From Arthrobacter liuii (lineage in GTDB: Bacteria > Actinomycetota > Actinomycetes > Actinomycetales > Micrococcaceae): a stretch of DNA of 64,000 nt. The notes beneath the pieces are model-generated. The model made no database searches. It saw only the letters and a program-made list of their open reading frames with translations, and had not been told where the DNA came from. The translations under genes and the position numbers were made by a program. Location: positions 93,932-157,931 of the forward strand of contig NZ_BMFW01000007.1 of NCBI RefSeq assembly GCF_014639275.1, read 5' to 3'. Below, one piece after another: positions 43,342-58,006 of this stretch (positions are counted from its first letter, which is position 1; each line of letters begins with the position of its first letter).

Positions 43342-44265
43342 TCAGGCGGCCAGCAACCAGACGATCAGGACCAGCACCGGCGCCGCGGCGACCGTGGAGA
43401 GCAGGATGGTTTCCCGGGCCACGGCCACGCCCCGGCCGTATTTGCTGGCAAACAGGAACACATTTTGGGCTGAGGGAAGCGCCGCCATGAGCACTACGCC
43501 CAGGAGCATGTGGTGGTCCAGGTTGAACAGGAACCGGCCGACGACGAACGCCACCGCGGGCATCACGGCGGACTTGAGTGCCGTGGCAGTGAGGATTTCG
43601 GCGGTGTTGCCACCGCTTCGAAGCATTTTGGTTCCGTGCAGCGACATGCCGAAGGCCAGCAGCACCACAGGGACGGCCGCACCCCCTAGGAGCGCCAGCG
43701 GTGCCATCACCGGCTCCGGAAACTTCACATGGAACGCGGCCAGGACTACACCCAGGAGCGAAGCGATGATCATGGGGTTGCGGAAGGGCTGCGTCAGCAT
43801 CAGCCGGGGCGAGAACCGGCCAGCGGCGGAGAGGTCCAGCAGGGTCAGGACAAGCGGGGCAAACAGGAGCAACTGGACCAGCAGGACGGGAGCGACAGGG
43901 GTGGCGTCCCCCAGCGCATAGAGCGTGATGGGGATGCCGATGTTGTTGGCGTTGACGTAGGAGCCTGCCATCGCGCCAACGGCCGTTTCAGCCAGCGGCC
44001 TTCGAAACCAGATGCGGCTGGCGGCCACATACAGCAGTGCGGTGACCGCGGCCGTGATCATGGCAAGCGGGACGTAGGCGGAGAAGACCACGGACAGGTC
44101 TGACTTCAGCACCACCGTGAAGAGCAGCACCGGATTGGTGATGAAGAACGCGGTGCGGGTCAGTGCCGAGATGGTGGGTTCATCGCCCAGCCCGCAGCGC
44201 GCAGCGATGTATCCAACGGCAATGACGACGCCGATCACCGCCAGTCCGATGAGCACACCGCCCAC
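43342..44265 (-). CDS. AEC family transporter
   Basis: A 307-aa auxin-efflux-carrier-type membrane protein with about ten hydrophobic segments in two inverted five-helix blocks. SYVNANNIGIP near the middle and the C-terminal LPSAQNVFLFASKYGRGVAVA are hallmark segments. These carriers move malonate, malate or other organic acids. The GTG at 44265 has GGAAG nine bases upstream. It is followed by the ligase after 61 bases; substrate unknown. Confidence 0.85.
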   Translation of the reverse strand: MGGVLIGLAVIGVVIAVGYIAARCGLGDEPTISALTRTAFFITNPVLLFTVVLKSDLSVVFSAYVPLAMITAAVTALLYVAASRIWFRRPLAETAVGAMAGSYVNANNIGIPITLYALGDATPVAPVLLVQLLLFAPLVLTLLDLSAAGRFSPRLMLTQPFRNPMIIASLLGVVLAAFHVKFPEPVMAPLALLGGAAVPVVLLAFGMSLHGTKMLRSGGNTAEILTATALKSAVMPAVAFVVGRFLFNLDHHMLLGVVLMAALPSAQNVFLFASKYGRGVAVARETILLSTVAAAPVLVLIVWLLAA

Positions 44266-44417
44266 TTGGGGTACTTCCTTCCGGTTCTGCCGTGCACCAC
44301 CGCAGGAAGGCAGTACTACAAGTCCACAACTTATCGGATAAGGAGCGTTGCGCCACCACGCGTCCACGGAATGGCCAACCCAGCCGCCCGCCGTCGTGCT
44401 TTGTGAAAAGATCAACC

Positions 44418-45644
44418 ATGCACGCCATGCAGCACTCCAGCAAGCTTGAAAACGTCCGGTACGAGCTCCGGGGGCCGATCCTCCAGGCTGCCAAGAACAT
44501 GGAGGCCGAGGGGCACCGGATCCTCAAGATGAACCTCGGTGACACGGCGCCGTTCGGGCTGGAAGCACCGGAGTCCGTGGTGGTGGACATGATCCACCAC
44601 CTTCGCGGGGCCCAGGGCTACAGCGACTCGAAGGGCATTTTCACGGCACGGACAGCGATCTCGCAGTACTACCAGACGCGCGGCCTGATGACCATCGGCG
44701 TGGAGGACATCGTCATTGGCAACGGCGTCAGCGAGCTGATCTCCATGTGCCTGCAGGCGTTCATGGAAAACGGCGACGAAATCCTGGTCCCGGCACCGGA
44801 CTACCCCCTGTGGACCGCCGCCGTGACGCTGACCGGCGGCACGCCTGTGCACTACCTCTGCGACGAGGCGGAGACCTGGTGGCCGGACATGGCCGACGTG
44901 GAAGCCAGGATCACCAGCCGCACCAAGGGCATTGTGATCATCAACCCGAACAACCCCACCGGCGCCGTGTACCCCCGGCACATCCTGGAACAGTTCGCCG
45001 GCCTGGCCCGGAAGCACAACCTGGTCCTGTTCTCGGACGAGATCTACGAGAAAGTGCTGTACGGGGATGCCACGCACATCCACATTGCCGCCGTGGCCGA
45101 AGACATCTGCTGCCTGACCTTCAGCGGCTTGTCCAAGGCCTACCGCATGCCGGGCTACCGGGCCGGATGGGTGGCCATTACCGGGCCGCTCGCGGCCACC
45201 GCCGCCTACCGTGAAGGCCTGGAACTGCTTGCCTCGCTGCGCCTGTGCTCCAACGTCCCTGCCCAGCACGCAATCCAGACCTGCCTGGGCGGCTACCAGA
45301 GCATCGAGGCGCTGGTGAAGCCCGGCGGGCGGCTGCGCGAGCAGCGGGACCTCGCCCACAAGCTCCTCACTGCCATTCCCGGCGTGACCTGCATACCGGC
45401 GTCGGGCGCCATGTACCTCTTCCCCCGCCTGGACCCCGAGCTTTACCCCATCGCCAGTGACGAGCAGTTTGTCCTGGACCTGCTCCGGGACCAGAAGATC
45501 CTCGTTTCCCACGGCTCGGCCTTCAACTGGCCCACACCCGACCACTTCCGCTTTGTCATCCTCCCGTCGGTGCTGGAGATCAGGGAAGCTGTCCGCAGGA
45601 TTTCAACCTTCCTGGCGGCCTACCGGAGCGGGGAAGCAGCGTGA
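44418..45644 (+). CDS. Class I aminotransferase, AlaA-like
   Basis: A 408-aa PLP enzyme. The PLP-binding lysine is Lys240 in FSGLSKAYRMPGYRAGW; NPNNPTGAVY (176-185) and SDEIYEK (206-212) bind the cofactor. The LRGPILQAAKNMEAEGHRILKMNLGDTAPFG opening (core RGPILQAAKNMEAEG) is typical of the alanine-synthesising glutamate-pyruvate aminotransferases. ATG 44418 is chosen, with ATG 44427 also possible. Divergent from the AEC transporter. Confidence 0.88.
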   Translation: MHAMQHSSKLENVRYELRGPILQAAKNMEAEGHRILKMNLGDTAPFGLEAPESVVVDMIHHLRGAQGYSDSKGIFTARTAISQYYQTRGLMTIGVEDIVIGNGVSELISMCLQAFMENGDEILVPAPDYPLWTAAVTLTGGTPVHYLCDEAETWWPDMADVEARITSRTKGIVIINPNNPTGAVYPRHILEQFAGLARKHNLVLFSDEIYEKVLYGDATHIHIAAVAEDICCLTFSGLSKAYRMPGYRAGWVAITGPLAATAAYREGLELLASLRLCSNVPAQHAIQTCLGGYQSIEALVKPGGRLREQRDLAHKLLTAIPGVTCIPASGAMYLFPRLDPELYPIASDEQFVLDLLRDQKILVSHGSAFNWPTPDHFRFVILPSVLEIREAVRRISTFLAAYRSGEAA

Positions 45645-45768
45645 AACCGGGGCGGCGCGAAGAACTAACCGCGCCCTAACCGCCAGGAAACCGGTACGCA
45701 ACATTCCCGGCCCACACTTGGTAGTGCAGGCAAGAGCCGGCACCAGCTCCAGCCAGGAGGCCCCCGCG

Positions 45769-46005
45769 ATGTTGAAGAAAGCGACCACGCATGTAACACG
45801 AGTCCGCGCCCTGGACCAGCTCCATCGCGGTGACGAAATCGAAGCCCGCCTCTCGGTGGGGCCCTCCTACGACGACGTGGTGATCCGCCGCGGCAGCGTG
45901 CAGGAAACGGCGCCCGGCATCGGCGTGGTCTGGATCCTGGACCGCATCACGGGGGTGCGGAAAGCAATCAATACGGACGAGTGCAGCGTATGGCGGGTGG
46001 CGTAA
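45769..46005 (+). CDS. Hypothetical 78-aa protein
   Basis: A small protein beginning MLKKATTHVTRVRALDQL with AGGAGG 8 bases upstream. No membrane helix, signal or known motif is seen. The composition (SVGPSYDDVVIRRGSVQETAPGIGVVWILD core, beta-prone) suggests a small beta-barrel fold. A clear ribosome site and high-GC codon use support it as real. It lies 124 bases after the aminotransferase and converges on the DUF1932-like dehydrogenase. Confidence 0.65.
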   Translation: MLKKATTHVTRVRALDQLHRGDEIEARLSVGPSYDDVVIRRGSVQETAPGIGVVWILDRITGVRKAINTDECSVWRVA

Positions 46006-46035
46006 GCGGATCCTGGACATGGGCGGCGGGCGTAG

Positions 46036-49658
<3,623 letters not shown>

Positions 49659-49735
49659 TGCGGCATTCCTGTCACTGCGAACTCCATCGTTCGGTCCACG
49701 GTGGGGAGTAGCCGGGACGTCCAGTACCAACGCGA

Positions 49736-49745
49736 TTGCTAACAA
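49736..49745. promoter_or_regulatory. GntR-like motif shared with ligJK
   Basis: TTGCTAACAA lies in the 199-base divergent promoter between ligM-2 and the tautomerase gene. It differs by one base from the TTGCTGACAA repeats at 19838 and 19917 and contains GCTAACAA, the complement of TTGTTAGC at 19905. Confidence 0.4.
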
Positions 49746-49857
49746 AATTGTATCGGATGTCTTGACCAGAGTTCCAGAGCATGCTTTTCTGGCACTGTCC
49801 GCCGGAAAGGACTGACCATGGGCCATCCAGGCACCATGCCCGCCGTGGAACGCGAGG

Positions 49858-50961
49858 GTGGAAATGCCCGAAACAGAGGGGATCCCCTGCCTCCTCATGC
49901 GGGGAGGGACCTCCAAGGGTGCGTTGTTCCTCGCCTCCGACCTGCCTGCCGATCCGGGGGAACGGGATGACGTGCTGTTGAGGCTCATGGGCTCTCCCGA
50001 CCCACGCCAGGTGGACGGGCTGGGCGGGGCACATCCGCTGACCAGCAAGGTCGCGGTCATCGCGCGCTCCCAGGACGCCGGCGCGGACATCGACTACCTC
50101 TTCCTCCAGGTGGGCGTCGATACGGCGCTGGTTACCAGCCGGCAGAACTGCGGAAACATCCTTGCAGCAGTAGGCCCGTTCGCCGTCGAGCGGGGCCTGG
50201 TGCCGGCCTCCGACGGCCACACGGACGTGCGCATCCGAATGGTTAACACCGGCAGCGTTGCCACCGCACGGTTTGCCACCCCCGGCGGAGTGGTGGACTA
50301 CGACGGCGGTCCGGCGTCAGGGGGTGCGGTGGCGATCGACGGCGTCCCGGGCACGGCGGCGGCCATCCGGCTCAACTTCGAGGCCACGGCCGGATCATCA
50401 ACGGGCGCCCTCTTCCCCACGGGCAAGGTACTGGATCACGCGGAGGGGGTGGACATGACCTGCGTTGACAACGGAATGCCAAGCGTCCTCATGCGCGCCG
50501 CCGACCTTGGCCTTACGGGTGAAGAGGCCCCGGCGGACCTTGAGGCGGACGAACGCCTGGCACAACGGCTGGCAGGGCTCCGCCTAACGGCGGCGGACCT
50601 GATGGGCATGGGCGATGTCAGCGGTGCCACTGTCCCCAAGCTGGTCCTGCTGGCGCCACCGCGGGCCGGCGGATCCATTGCCACCCGAAGCTTCCTCCCC
50701 GTGCGCGTCCACACTTCCATCGGCGTCCTTGGAGCACTCACAGTGGCGGCGGGGGTACTGGCTGAAGGATCCGTAGGCCATGACCTGGCCACGCTTCCCT
50801 TGCCGGGCGAACCTCTCCGGGTGGAACACCCTTCCGGCCACTTCGACGTCGAGGTGGCCGTCGACTCCACCACGGACGGCTACACCGTGACCCGCTCGAC
50901 TGCACTCAGGACAGCGCGCAAGATTTTCGACGGACGCGTCTTTCCGCGCCCACGCCTATGA
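49858..50961 (+). CDS. PrpF/AcnD-accessory family protein, probable 4-oxalomesaconate tautomerase
   Basis: A 367-aa PrpF-fold isomerase. The motif IPCLLMRGGTSKGALFLASDLP at the N-terminus (core RGGTSKG) and QNCGNILAAVGPFA near residue 95, which carries a conserved Cys, are family hallmarks. GalD and LigU in this family tautomerise 4-oxalomesaconate and its keto form. Context with ligM genes and ligJ-ligK elsewhere favours that function over PrpF. The start is GTG 49858 or ATG 49864. The stop overlaps an ATG of the next frame, but the dioxygenase likely starts at 50997. Confidence 0.82.
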   Translation: MEMPETEGIPCLLMRGGTSKGALFLASDLPADPGERDDVLLRLMGSPDPRQVDGLGGAHPLTSKVAVIARSQDAGADIDYLFLQVGVDTALVTSRQNCGNILAAVGPFAVERGLVPASDGHTDVRIRMVNTGSVATARFATPGGVVDYDGGPASGGAVAIDGVPGTAAAIRLNFEATAGSSTGALFPTGKVLDHAEGVDMTCVDNGMPSVLMRAADLGLTGEEAPADLEADERLAQRLAGLRLTAADLMGMGDVSGATVPKLVLLAPPRAGGSIATRSFLPVRVHTSIGVLGALTVAAGVLAEGSVGHDLATLPLPGEPLRVEHPSGHFDVEVAVDSTTDGYTVTRSTALRTARKIFDGRVFPRPRL

Positions 50962-50996
50962 CACCTTGCACTACCACCTTAAGAAGGGACAGCTCC

Positions 50997-51962
50997 ATGA
51001 CCGGGTACACCTCGTTCGACGTCGCCCACCTGGGGAACGTGGAACTACTGACCCCCGTCTTCGAGGAGAGCCTCTGGTTCTTCCGCGACCTGCTCGCCAT
51101 GCGCGTGGTGGCAGAGTCCAGCAGCGACGGCACGAAATCCGTATATCTGCGGACCTGGGACGAGTACCAGCTCTACACCCTGAAGCTCACCGCATCAGCC
51201 GATGCCGGCGTCGGACGCACCACCTTCCGGACCACCAGCCAGGAGGCGCTGGAGCGCAGGGTCGCCGCCATCGAAGCCACCGGCCTGGGCATCGGCTGGG
51301 AGGACGGGGAAGTTGGGACCGGACCCACTTACGCGTTCCGGGACCCGGACGGGCACCGCATGGGCATCTACTACGAGAGCAAACGGTATGAAGCAACGGA
51401 CGACAAGCCCGCACTGAAGAACCAGGCTTCGGCTTTCCCCGGCCGAGGCGTTAACGCCCGGCGTCTGGACCACATCAACTTCCTCGCCAAGGACGTGGTG
51501 GCCAACGGGGAATTCGTGGCCGGCGCGCTGCGGGGGCGGGAGAGCGAGCGAATCCGGCTCGACGACGGCGGCTACGCCGCCTGGTGGTTCCACTTCAACA
51601 ACAAGTCCTACGACATCGTGTACTCCGACGACTGGCTCAAGCACGGCAACCGGCTCCACCATGTGGCGTTCGCCCCCGATACCCGTGAAGACATCCTGAA
51701 GGCCGCGGACGTCTTCCTTGAAAACGGCATCCACATCGAGTCCGGGCCCCACAAACACGCCATCAACCAGACATTCTTCCTCTACGTCTGGGAGCCGGGG
51801 GGCAACCGGATCGAACTGGCCAATGCCGGGGCCCGCCTGCTGCTGGACCCCGACCAGCCAGTGGTGGAGTGGAGCCAGGAGGAGCGCAGGAAAGGGCAGG
51901 CCTGGGGCATGAAGACCATCGAGACGTTCCATACGCACGGAACGCCGAACGTCCGCCAGTGA
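50997..51962 (+). CDS. VOC-family extradiol dioxygenase (candidate gallate/methoxygallate ring cleavage)
   Basis: A 321-aa two-domain vicinal-oxygen-chelate protein. The C-terminal domain holds a complete facial triad: His159 (RLDHINFL), His222 (RLHHVAFAPD) and Glu273 (GGNRIELA). The N-terminal domain (about 5-130) is the usual structural half. AAGAAGGGA precedes the ATG at 50997. Between a 4-oxalomesaconate tautomerase homologue and an aldehyde dehydrogenase, it is positioned to cleave gallate, 3-O-methylgallate or a related catechol. Characterised gallate dioxygenases are of the unrelated LigB type, none of which is in the window. Confidence 0.82.
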   Translation: MTGYTSFDVAHLGNVELLTPVFEESLWFFRDLLAMRVVAESSSDGTKSVYLRTWDEYQLYTLKLTASADAGVGRTTFRTTSQEALERRVAAIEATGLGIGWEDGEVGTGPTYAFRDPDGHRMGIYYESKRYEATDDKPALKNQASAFPGRGVNARRLDHINFLAKDVVANGEFVAGALRGRESERIRLDDGGYAAWWFHFNNKSYDIVYSDDWLKHGNRLHHVAFAPDTREDILKAADVFLENGIHIESGPHKHAINQTFFLYVWEPGGNRIELANAGARLLLDPDQPVVEWSQEERRKGQAWGMKTIETFHTHGTPNVRQ

Positions 51963-52008
51963 GAAAATTAAAGGATCCCGGCAGTACCGCACAGAGAGGT
52001 GCAACATC

Positions 52009-53499
52009 ATGACCAATACAGTGGACACATCCGCCCCGGTGACCACGGGCCTCTACATCGGAGGCACCGAACGCCAGGCCGCCGCCACCATGGACATTGT
52101 TGATCCGGGGAAACCCGGGGCCATCGTCGGCCACGCAGCGGCAGCCGGCGCGGCCGACGTCGAGGACGCCATCGCGGCGGCCAAGGCCGCCTATCCCGGG
52201 TGGGCTACCCTGTCCGCGCAGGAGCGGGCGGACCAGATGCGGCAGGCACTGGAAGGCATCGCCGATTTCCGTGATGAGGATGCCGCCCTCCTGTCGCAGG
52301 AAAACGGAAAGATCCGCATGGAAGCCTGGGTGGACTCCCTGGTGTTCGAGATCCGGTGGAACCTCGCCCTGGAACTGGCTCCCGACGTCGACACCCCCAA
52401 GGTGCTGCCGCCTGCGCCGGGAATCCCCGTCTCCACATCGGTCACCTTCCAGCCGCTGGGCGTGGTGACGGTGATCGTGCCGTTCAACTGGCCCATCGCC
52501 ATCCTGGCGGCCTCGCTTCCGCACGCGCTGCTGGCAGGGAACACCGCAATCGTGAAGCCGCCACCCACGGCGCCGCTGGCAACCACCCGCGTGGTCCAGC
52601 GGATCGCCGAAAAACTGCCGCCGGGGGTGCTGAACGTCGTGACGGGCAAAGACGCGGACGTGGCTGCGCTCATCACCAGCCCGGACGTTGCCAAGGTGTG
52701 CTTCACGGGAAGCGTGGGCGGCGGCAAGCGCATCATGGAGATGGCCGCGAAGTCACTCACCCGGGTGACGCTTGAACTGGGCGGGAACGACGCCGCCGTC
52801 ATCCTCGCCGACGCAGTGCTCGATGACACCCACCTGGACCGGCTCTACGCCGCCATCTTCGACACCACCGGCCAGATCTGCATGAACGCCAAGCGGGTTT
52901 ACGTCCACCGTTCCCGCCTGGACGAACTGGTGGCCGGGCTCTCCCAGCGGCTTGGGAAGGCAGTGCTCGGCTACGGGCTCGACGAGGGGACCACCATGGG
53001 TCCGCTGCACTCGCCTGTGCAGAAGGCATTCGTGGCCGAACTCATCGAGGAGGCCAAGGAAGCAGGCGCGGATGTGAGGGAGTTCGGAACCCTTCCCACG
53101 GACCCTGAACTGCGGGGCGGAAACTTCCTGCGCCCCGCGCTGGTGATCGGTCCCGACCCCTCGCTGCGTGTCGTCACCCAGGAACAGTTCGGGCCCGTCA
53201 TTCCCCTGATCCCCTTCGACACCGAGGAGGAGGCAGTGCAGGCGGCGAACGCAACCTGGGCGGGTCTGTGCGGTTCGGTATGGACCGCCGACCCTGCGGC
53301 CGCTGACCGGGTGGGCGGACAACTGGTCTGCGGCTATGTCTGGGTCAATGACCACGGCGCCACCCGGCTGGACCTGCGGGCGCCGTTCGGCGGCATGAAG
53401 CAGTCCGGCATGGGCAGGGAACAAGGCATCGAGGGGGTCCGGGCCTTCCAGGACACCCGCGCCATTGCCCACCTTGAGCCGGAAGCGTCAGCAGGGTAG
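52009..53499 (+). CDS. NAD(P)-dependent aldehyde dehydrogenase
   Basis: A 496-aa ALDH. Catalytic Cys291 (TTGQICMN), general-base Glu256 (LELGGND) and Asn160 (PFNWP) are intact. In this island it may oxidise vanillin, syringaldehyde or a semialdehyde formed after ring cleavage. ATG at 52009; 46 bases after the dioxygenase, so the third gene of the tautomerase operon. Confidence 0.9.
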   Translation: MTNTVDTSAPVTTGLYIGGTERQAAATMDIVDPGKPGAIVGHAAAAGAADVEDAIAAAKAAYPGWATLSAQERADQMRQALEGIADFRDEDAALLSQENGKIRMEAWVDSLVFEIRWNLALELAPDVDTPKVLPPAPGIPVSTSVTFQPLGVVTVIVPFNWPIAILAASLPHALLAGNTAIVKPPPTAPLATTRVVQRIAEKLPPGVLNVVTGKDADVAALITSPDVAKVCFTGSVGGGKRIMEMAAKSLTRVTLELGGNDAAVILADAVLDDTHLDRLYAAIFDTTGQICMNAKRVYVHRSRLDELVAGLSQRLGKAVLGYGLDEGTTMGPLHSPVQKAFVAELIEEAKEAGADVREFGTLPTDPELRGGNFLRPALVIGPDPSLRVVTQEQFGPVIPLIPFDTEEEAVQAANATWAGLCGSVWTADPAAADRVGGQLVCGYVWVNDHGATRLDLRAPFGGMKQSGMGREQGIEGVRAFQDTRAIAHLEPEASAG

Positions 53500-53537
53500 T
53501 CCGGCGTCGGGCCGTGCGTGGCCGGCCAGGGCTGTAG

Positions 53538-53574
53538 TAGGTAACTATCGACATTACCTATGCCCATAGGTAAT
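53538..53574. promoter_or_regulatory. Three-half-site operator upstream of metF
   Basis: Alternating half-sites TAGGTAA (53538-53544), TTACCTA (53554-53560) and TAGGTAA (53567-53573). The last two form the perfect palindrome ATTACCTAT-gccc-ATAGGTAAT (53553-53574). Located 45-80 bases before metF, it could be the target of the PadR protein encoded two genes downstream. Confidence 0.55.
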
Positions 53575-53584
53575 CTTGGAGGTG

Positions 53585-53601
53585 GGTGCACCGTTGCACC
53601 C
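53585..53601 (+). promoter_or_regulatory. Leader hairpin before metF
   Basis: A perfect inverted repeat GGGTGCA-ccgt-TGCACCC, 17 bases before the metF start and just ahead of its GAAAGGA ribosome site. It could form a small leader hairpin or be a second operator. Confidence 0.4.
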
Positions 53602-53618
53602 GCCGAAAGGATGACCTG

Positions 53619-56044
<2,426 letters not shown>

Positions 56045-56113
56045 GCTGGGGACCCTGGTGTGCGGGGGTGCAGGTGCCCCCGCACTTTCCTTGAGCCCTT
56101 GGAGGGGTACCGC

Positions 56114-56749
56114 ATGAGCCTTCGGTACGCGCTGCTTGCCCTGCTGCGCGTGGGCCCGCTGTCAGGCTATGAACTGCAGAAGCAGTTTTCCATGTCGGTG
56201 GGGCACGTGTGGCATGCCCCCGACTCCCAGATCTATCCTGAGCTCCGCAAGATGGAGGCAGAGAACCTGATCGAGGGTGAGGAGCAGCCCAGGGGCCAGC
56301 GCGCCACCCGGCGCGTCTACCATGTGACCGAAGCCGGGGACCGGGCTTTTCTCGAATGGATGCAAACCCCCCTGGAGTATGCGCGGGTCCGCGATCCTGC
56401 CCATTTGCGGGCCGCCTACCTGGAGGCGGCCTCCCCTGAGACGGCCCGCGCGTTCTTCCGCAGGCACACGGAACAGTGGGAGGCCGAGCTCGCCCAGTGG
56501 GAAGGTGAACTCCACCGCATCGCCCAGGTGGACAACCCGATGCTGGTGCGCCGCCTGGCCGTGACCGATCCGGCGGACCGCGAGCGGACCATCGCCTTCA
56601 AACGGTTCACCTACGAGGGGCTGGTGGACCGGGCCCACGCGGAGATCGCATGGGCCCGGCGGGGGCTCGAGCTCATCGACAGCCTGGAATCCGAGGGCGG
56701 AGCCGGGCCGGTGCCAAACGGTCCGGAGCCAAGCGCCGCCCGGGCCTAG
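56114..56749 (+). CDS. PadR family regulator
   Basis: A 211-aa winged-helix regulator. The N-terminal LRYALLALLRVGPLSGYELQ and the EEQPRGQRATRRVYHVTEAG segment (core RRVYHVTEAG) are PadR hallmarks; a C-terminal helical domain (about 95-190) follows. PadR proteins respond to phenolic acids. As the last gene of metF-ligM-3-padR, it likely controls that operon, perhaps via the half-site array at 53538-53574. GGAGGGG precedes the ATG. Its stop abuts the convergent livK stop. Confidence 0.87.
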   Translation: MSLRYALLALLRVGPLSGYELQKQFSMSVGHVWHAPDSQIYPELRKMEAENLIEGEEQPRGQRATRRVYHVTEAGDRAFLEWMQTPLEYARVRDPAHLRAAYLEAASPETARAFFRRHTEQWEAELAQWEGELHRIAQVDNPMLVRRLAVTDPADRERTIAFKRFTYEGLVDRAHAEIAWARRGLELIDSLESEGGAGPVPNGPEPSAARA

Positions 56750-58006
56750 TCAGCCAAAGTTTTCGGCTGTTGCATAGCCCTTGCCGTTGTACTTCTGCAC
56801 CACCACCGAGGACACCGCCGGCTGGCCGTCCACCGTGGTGTCAACGGACGTTCCTTCGAGCATCAGTGGTGCCTTCAGGCCCTTGATGTCCCGCAGCGCC
56901 GTCATGAAGCTGTCCCGCGTGGGCTCCTTCATGTTCTGGAAGGCCTTCTCAAGCGTGGCCCCCACCATGTAGCTCCACATGCAGTGCGGGAACGCCGGCA
57001 TGTCCGGGTAGTTTCCGTACTGCTTCAGTTCGTCAAGGAATTTGACGACGTCGGGGTCCTTGGCGAACGCCGGGCTCTGGGGCGCCTTCGCAAACGACAC
57101 CGAGTAGATCCCCGGGTAGGCGGCTGCACCGCCGGGCTCGAGGATCGCCGTCGGGCTGGACGTGTTGGATGGCAGGAACCAGATGGGCTTCCAGCCGATC
57201 TGCTGCGCCTTCTGCAGTGACGCGATGGTGAGCGGCGTGATGGACATGGCGTTGAAGAAGACGTCCGCGCCGGAGGAAGCGAGCTGGGTGAGCTGCGCAT
57301 CCACTGAGGTGTCGGTGGCCTCGTAGGTCTGCTCCCCCACCACGGAGATGTTGGACGCGCCCTTGATGGAATCCTTGAAGCCCGCCACGTAGCCCTTGCC
57401 GTAATCATCGTTCTGCGACAGGATGGCCACCTTGTGCTGCGCTCCCGATTTCGCCAGGAGCTTCCCGAAGGCGGCACCCTCATTCTGGTAGACAGGCACG
57501 AAGCCCAGCTGCCAGGGGCTCTGCTTCCGGTCGCTGAACAGCGGGTCACCGGTCATCACCAGCACTTGCGGGACCTTCTGGCTGATGGCGGCATCGCGGA
57601 ACGCCCGGTTGGTCGGCGTACCCAGGCCGGCGGTGGCGGCAAACACGTTGTCGGACACCATCTGCTGGAAGTTCGCCAGCGACTTTTGCGGATCGTAGGC
57701 GTCGTCATAGGACTTGATGTTCACGGTCCGCGTCTTGCCGTCGCCGAACTTCACGCCGCCCGCAGCGTTCACGGCACCGAAGTAGGCCGAAACACCGGCA
57801 ACGGTGCACTTGCCCGGCCCGGCGGTTGCGCCGCTGAGCGGTGTGGTGATCCCCAGCGTGATCGCCGAGTCCGTGATCCCCGGGGAGGACGCCGAGCCGC
57901 CGCCCTGCCCGCCGCCGTCGCCCCTACAACCTGACAGGGAGAGCGCGACGGCGGCCGTCACCGCAACGATGCCAAGTACCCCGCCTGGCTTCTTTCTCAT
58001 CTTCAT
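56750..58006 (-). CDS. Branched-chain-type ABC transporter substrate-binding lipoprotein
   Basis: A 418-aa lipoprotein. The signal sequence ends in the lipobox LSGC with Cys27. The mature part is a type I Leu/Ile/Val-binding fold (ITLGITTPLSG, DDAYDPQKSLANFQQMV, ILSQNDDYGKGYVAGF). Such receptors also bind aromatic acids. Last gene of livG-F-H-M-K; its ATG overlaps the livM stop. A perfect 40-bp palindrome 32 bases upstream may adjust its expression relative to the membrane genes. Confidence 0.9.
   Translation of the reverse strand: MKMRKKPGGVLGIVAVTAAVALSLSGCRGDGGGQGGGSASSPGITDSAITLGITTPLSGATAGPGKCTVAGVSAYFGAVNAAGGVKFGDGKTRTVNIKSYDDAYDPQKSLANFQQMVSDNVFAATAGLGTPTNRAFRDAAISQKVPQVLVMTGDPLFSDRKQSPWQLGFVPVYQNEGAAFGKLLAKSGAQHKVAILSQNDDYGKGYVAGFKDSIKGASNISVVGEQTYEATDTSVDAQLTQLASSGADVFFNAMSITPLTIASLQKAQQIGWKPIWFLPSNTSSPTAILEPGGAAAYPGIYSVSFAKAPQSPAFAKDPDVVKFLDELKQYGNYPDMPAFPHCMWSYMVGATLEKAFQNMKEPTRDSFMTALRDIKGLKAPLMLEGTSVDTTVDGQPAVSSVVVQKYNGKGYATAENFG

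Noticed and set aside
53538..53618. SAM or THF riboswitch before metF
   Set aside because: Only short palindromes are present; there is too little sequence for a known folate or SAM aptamer.
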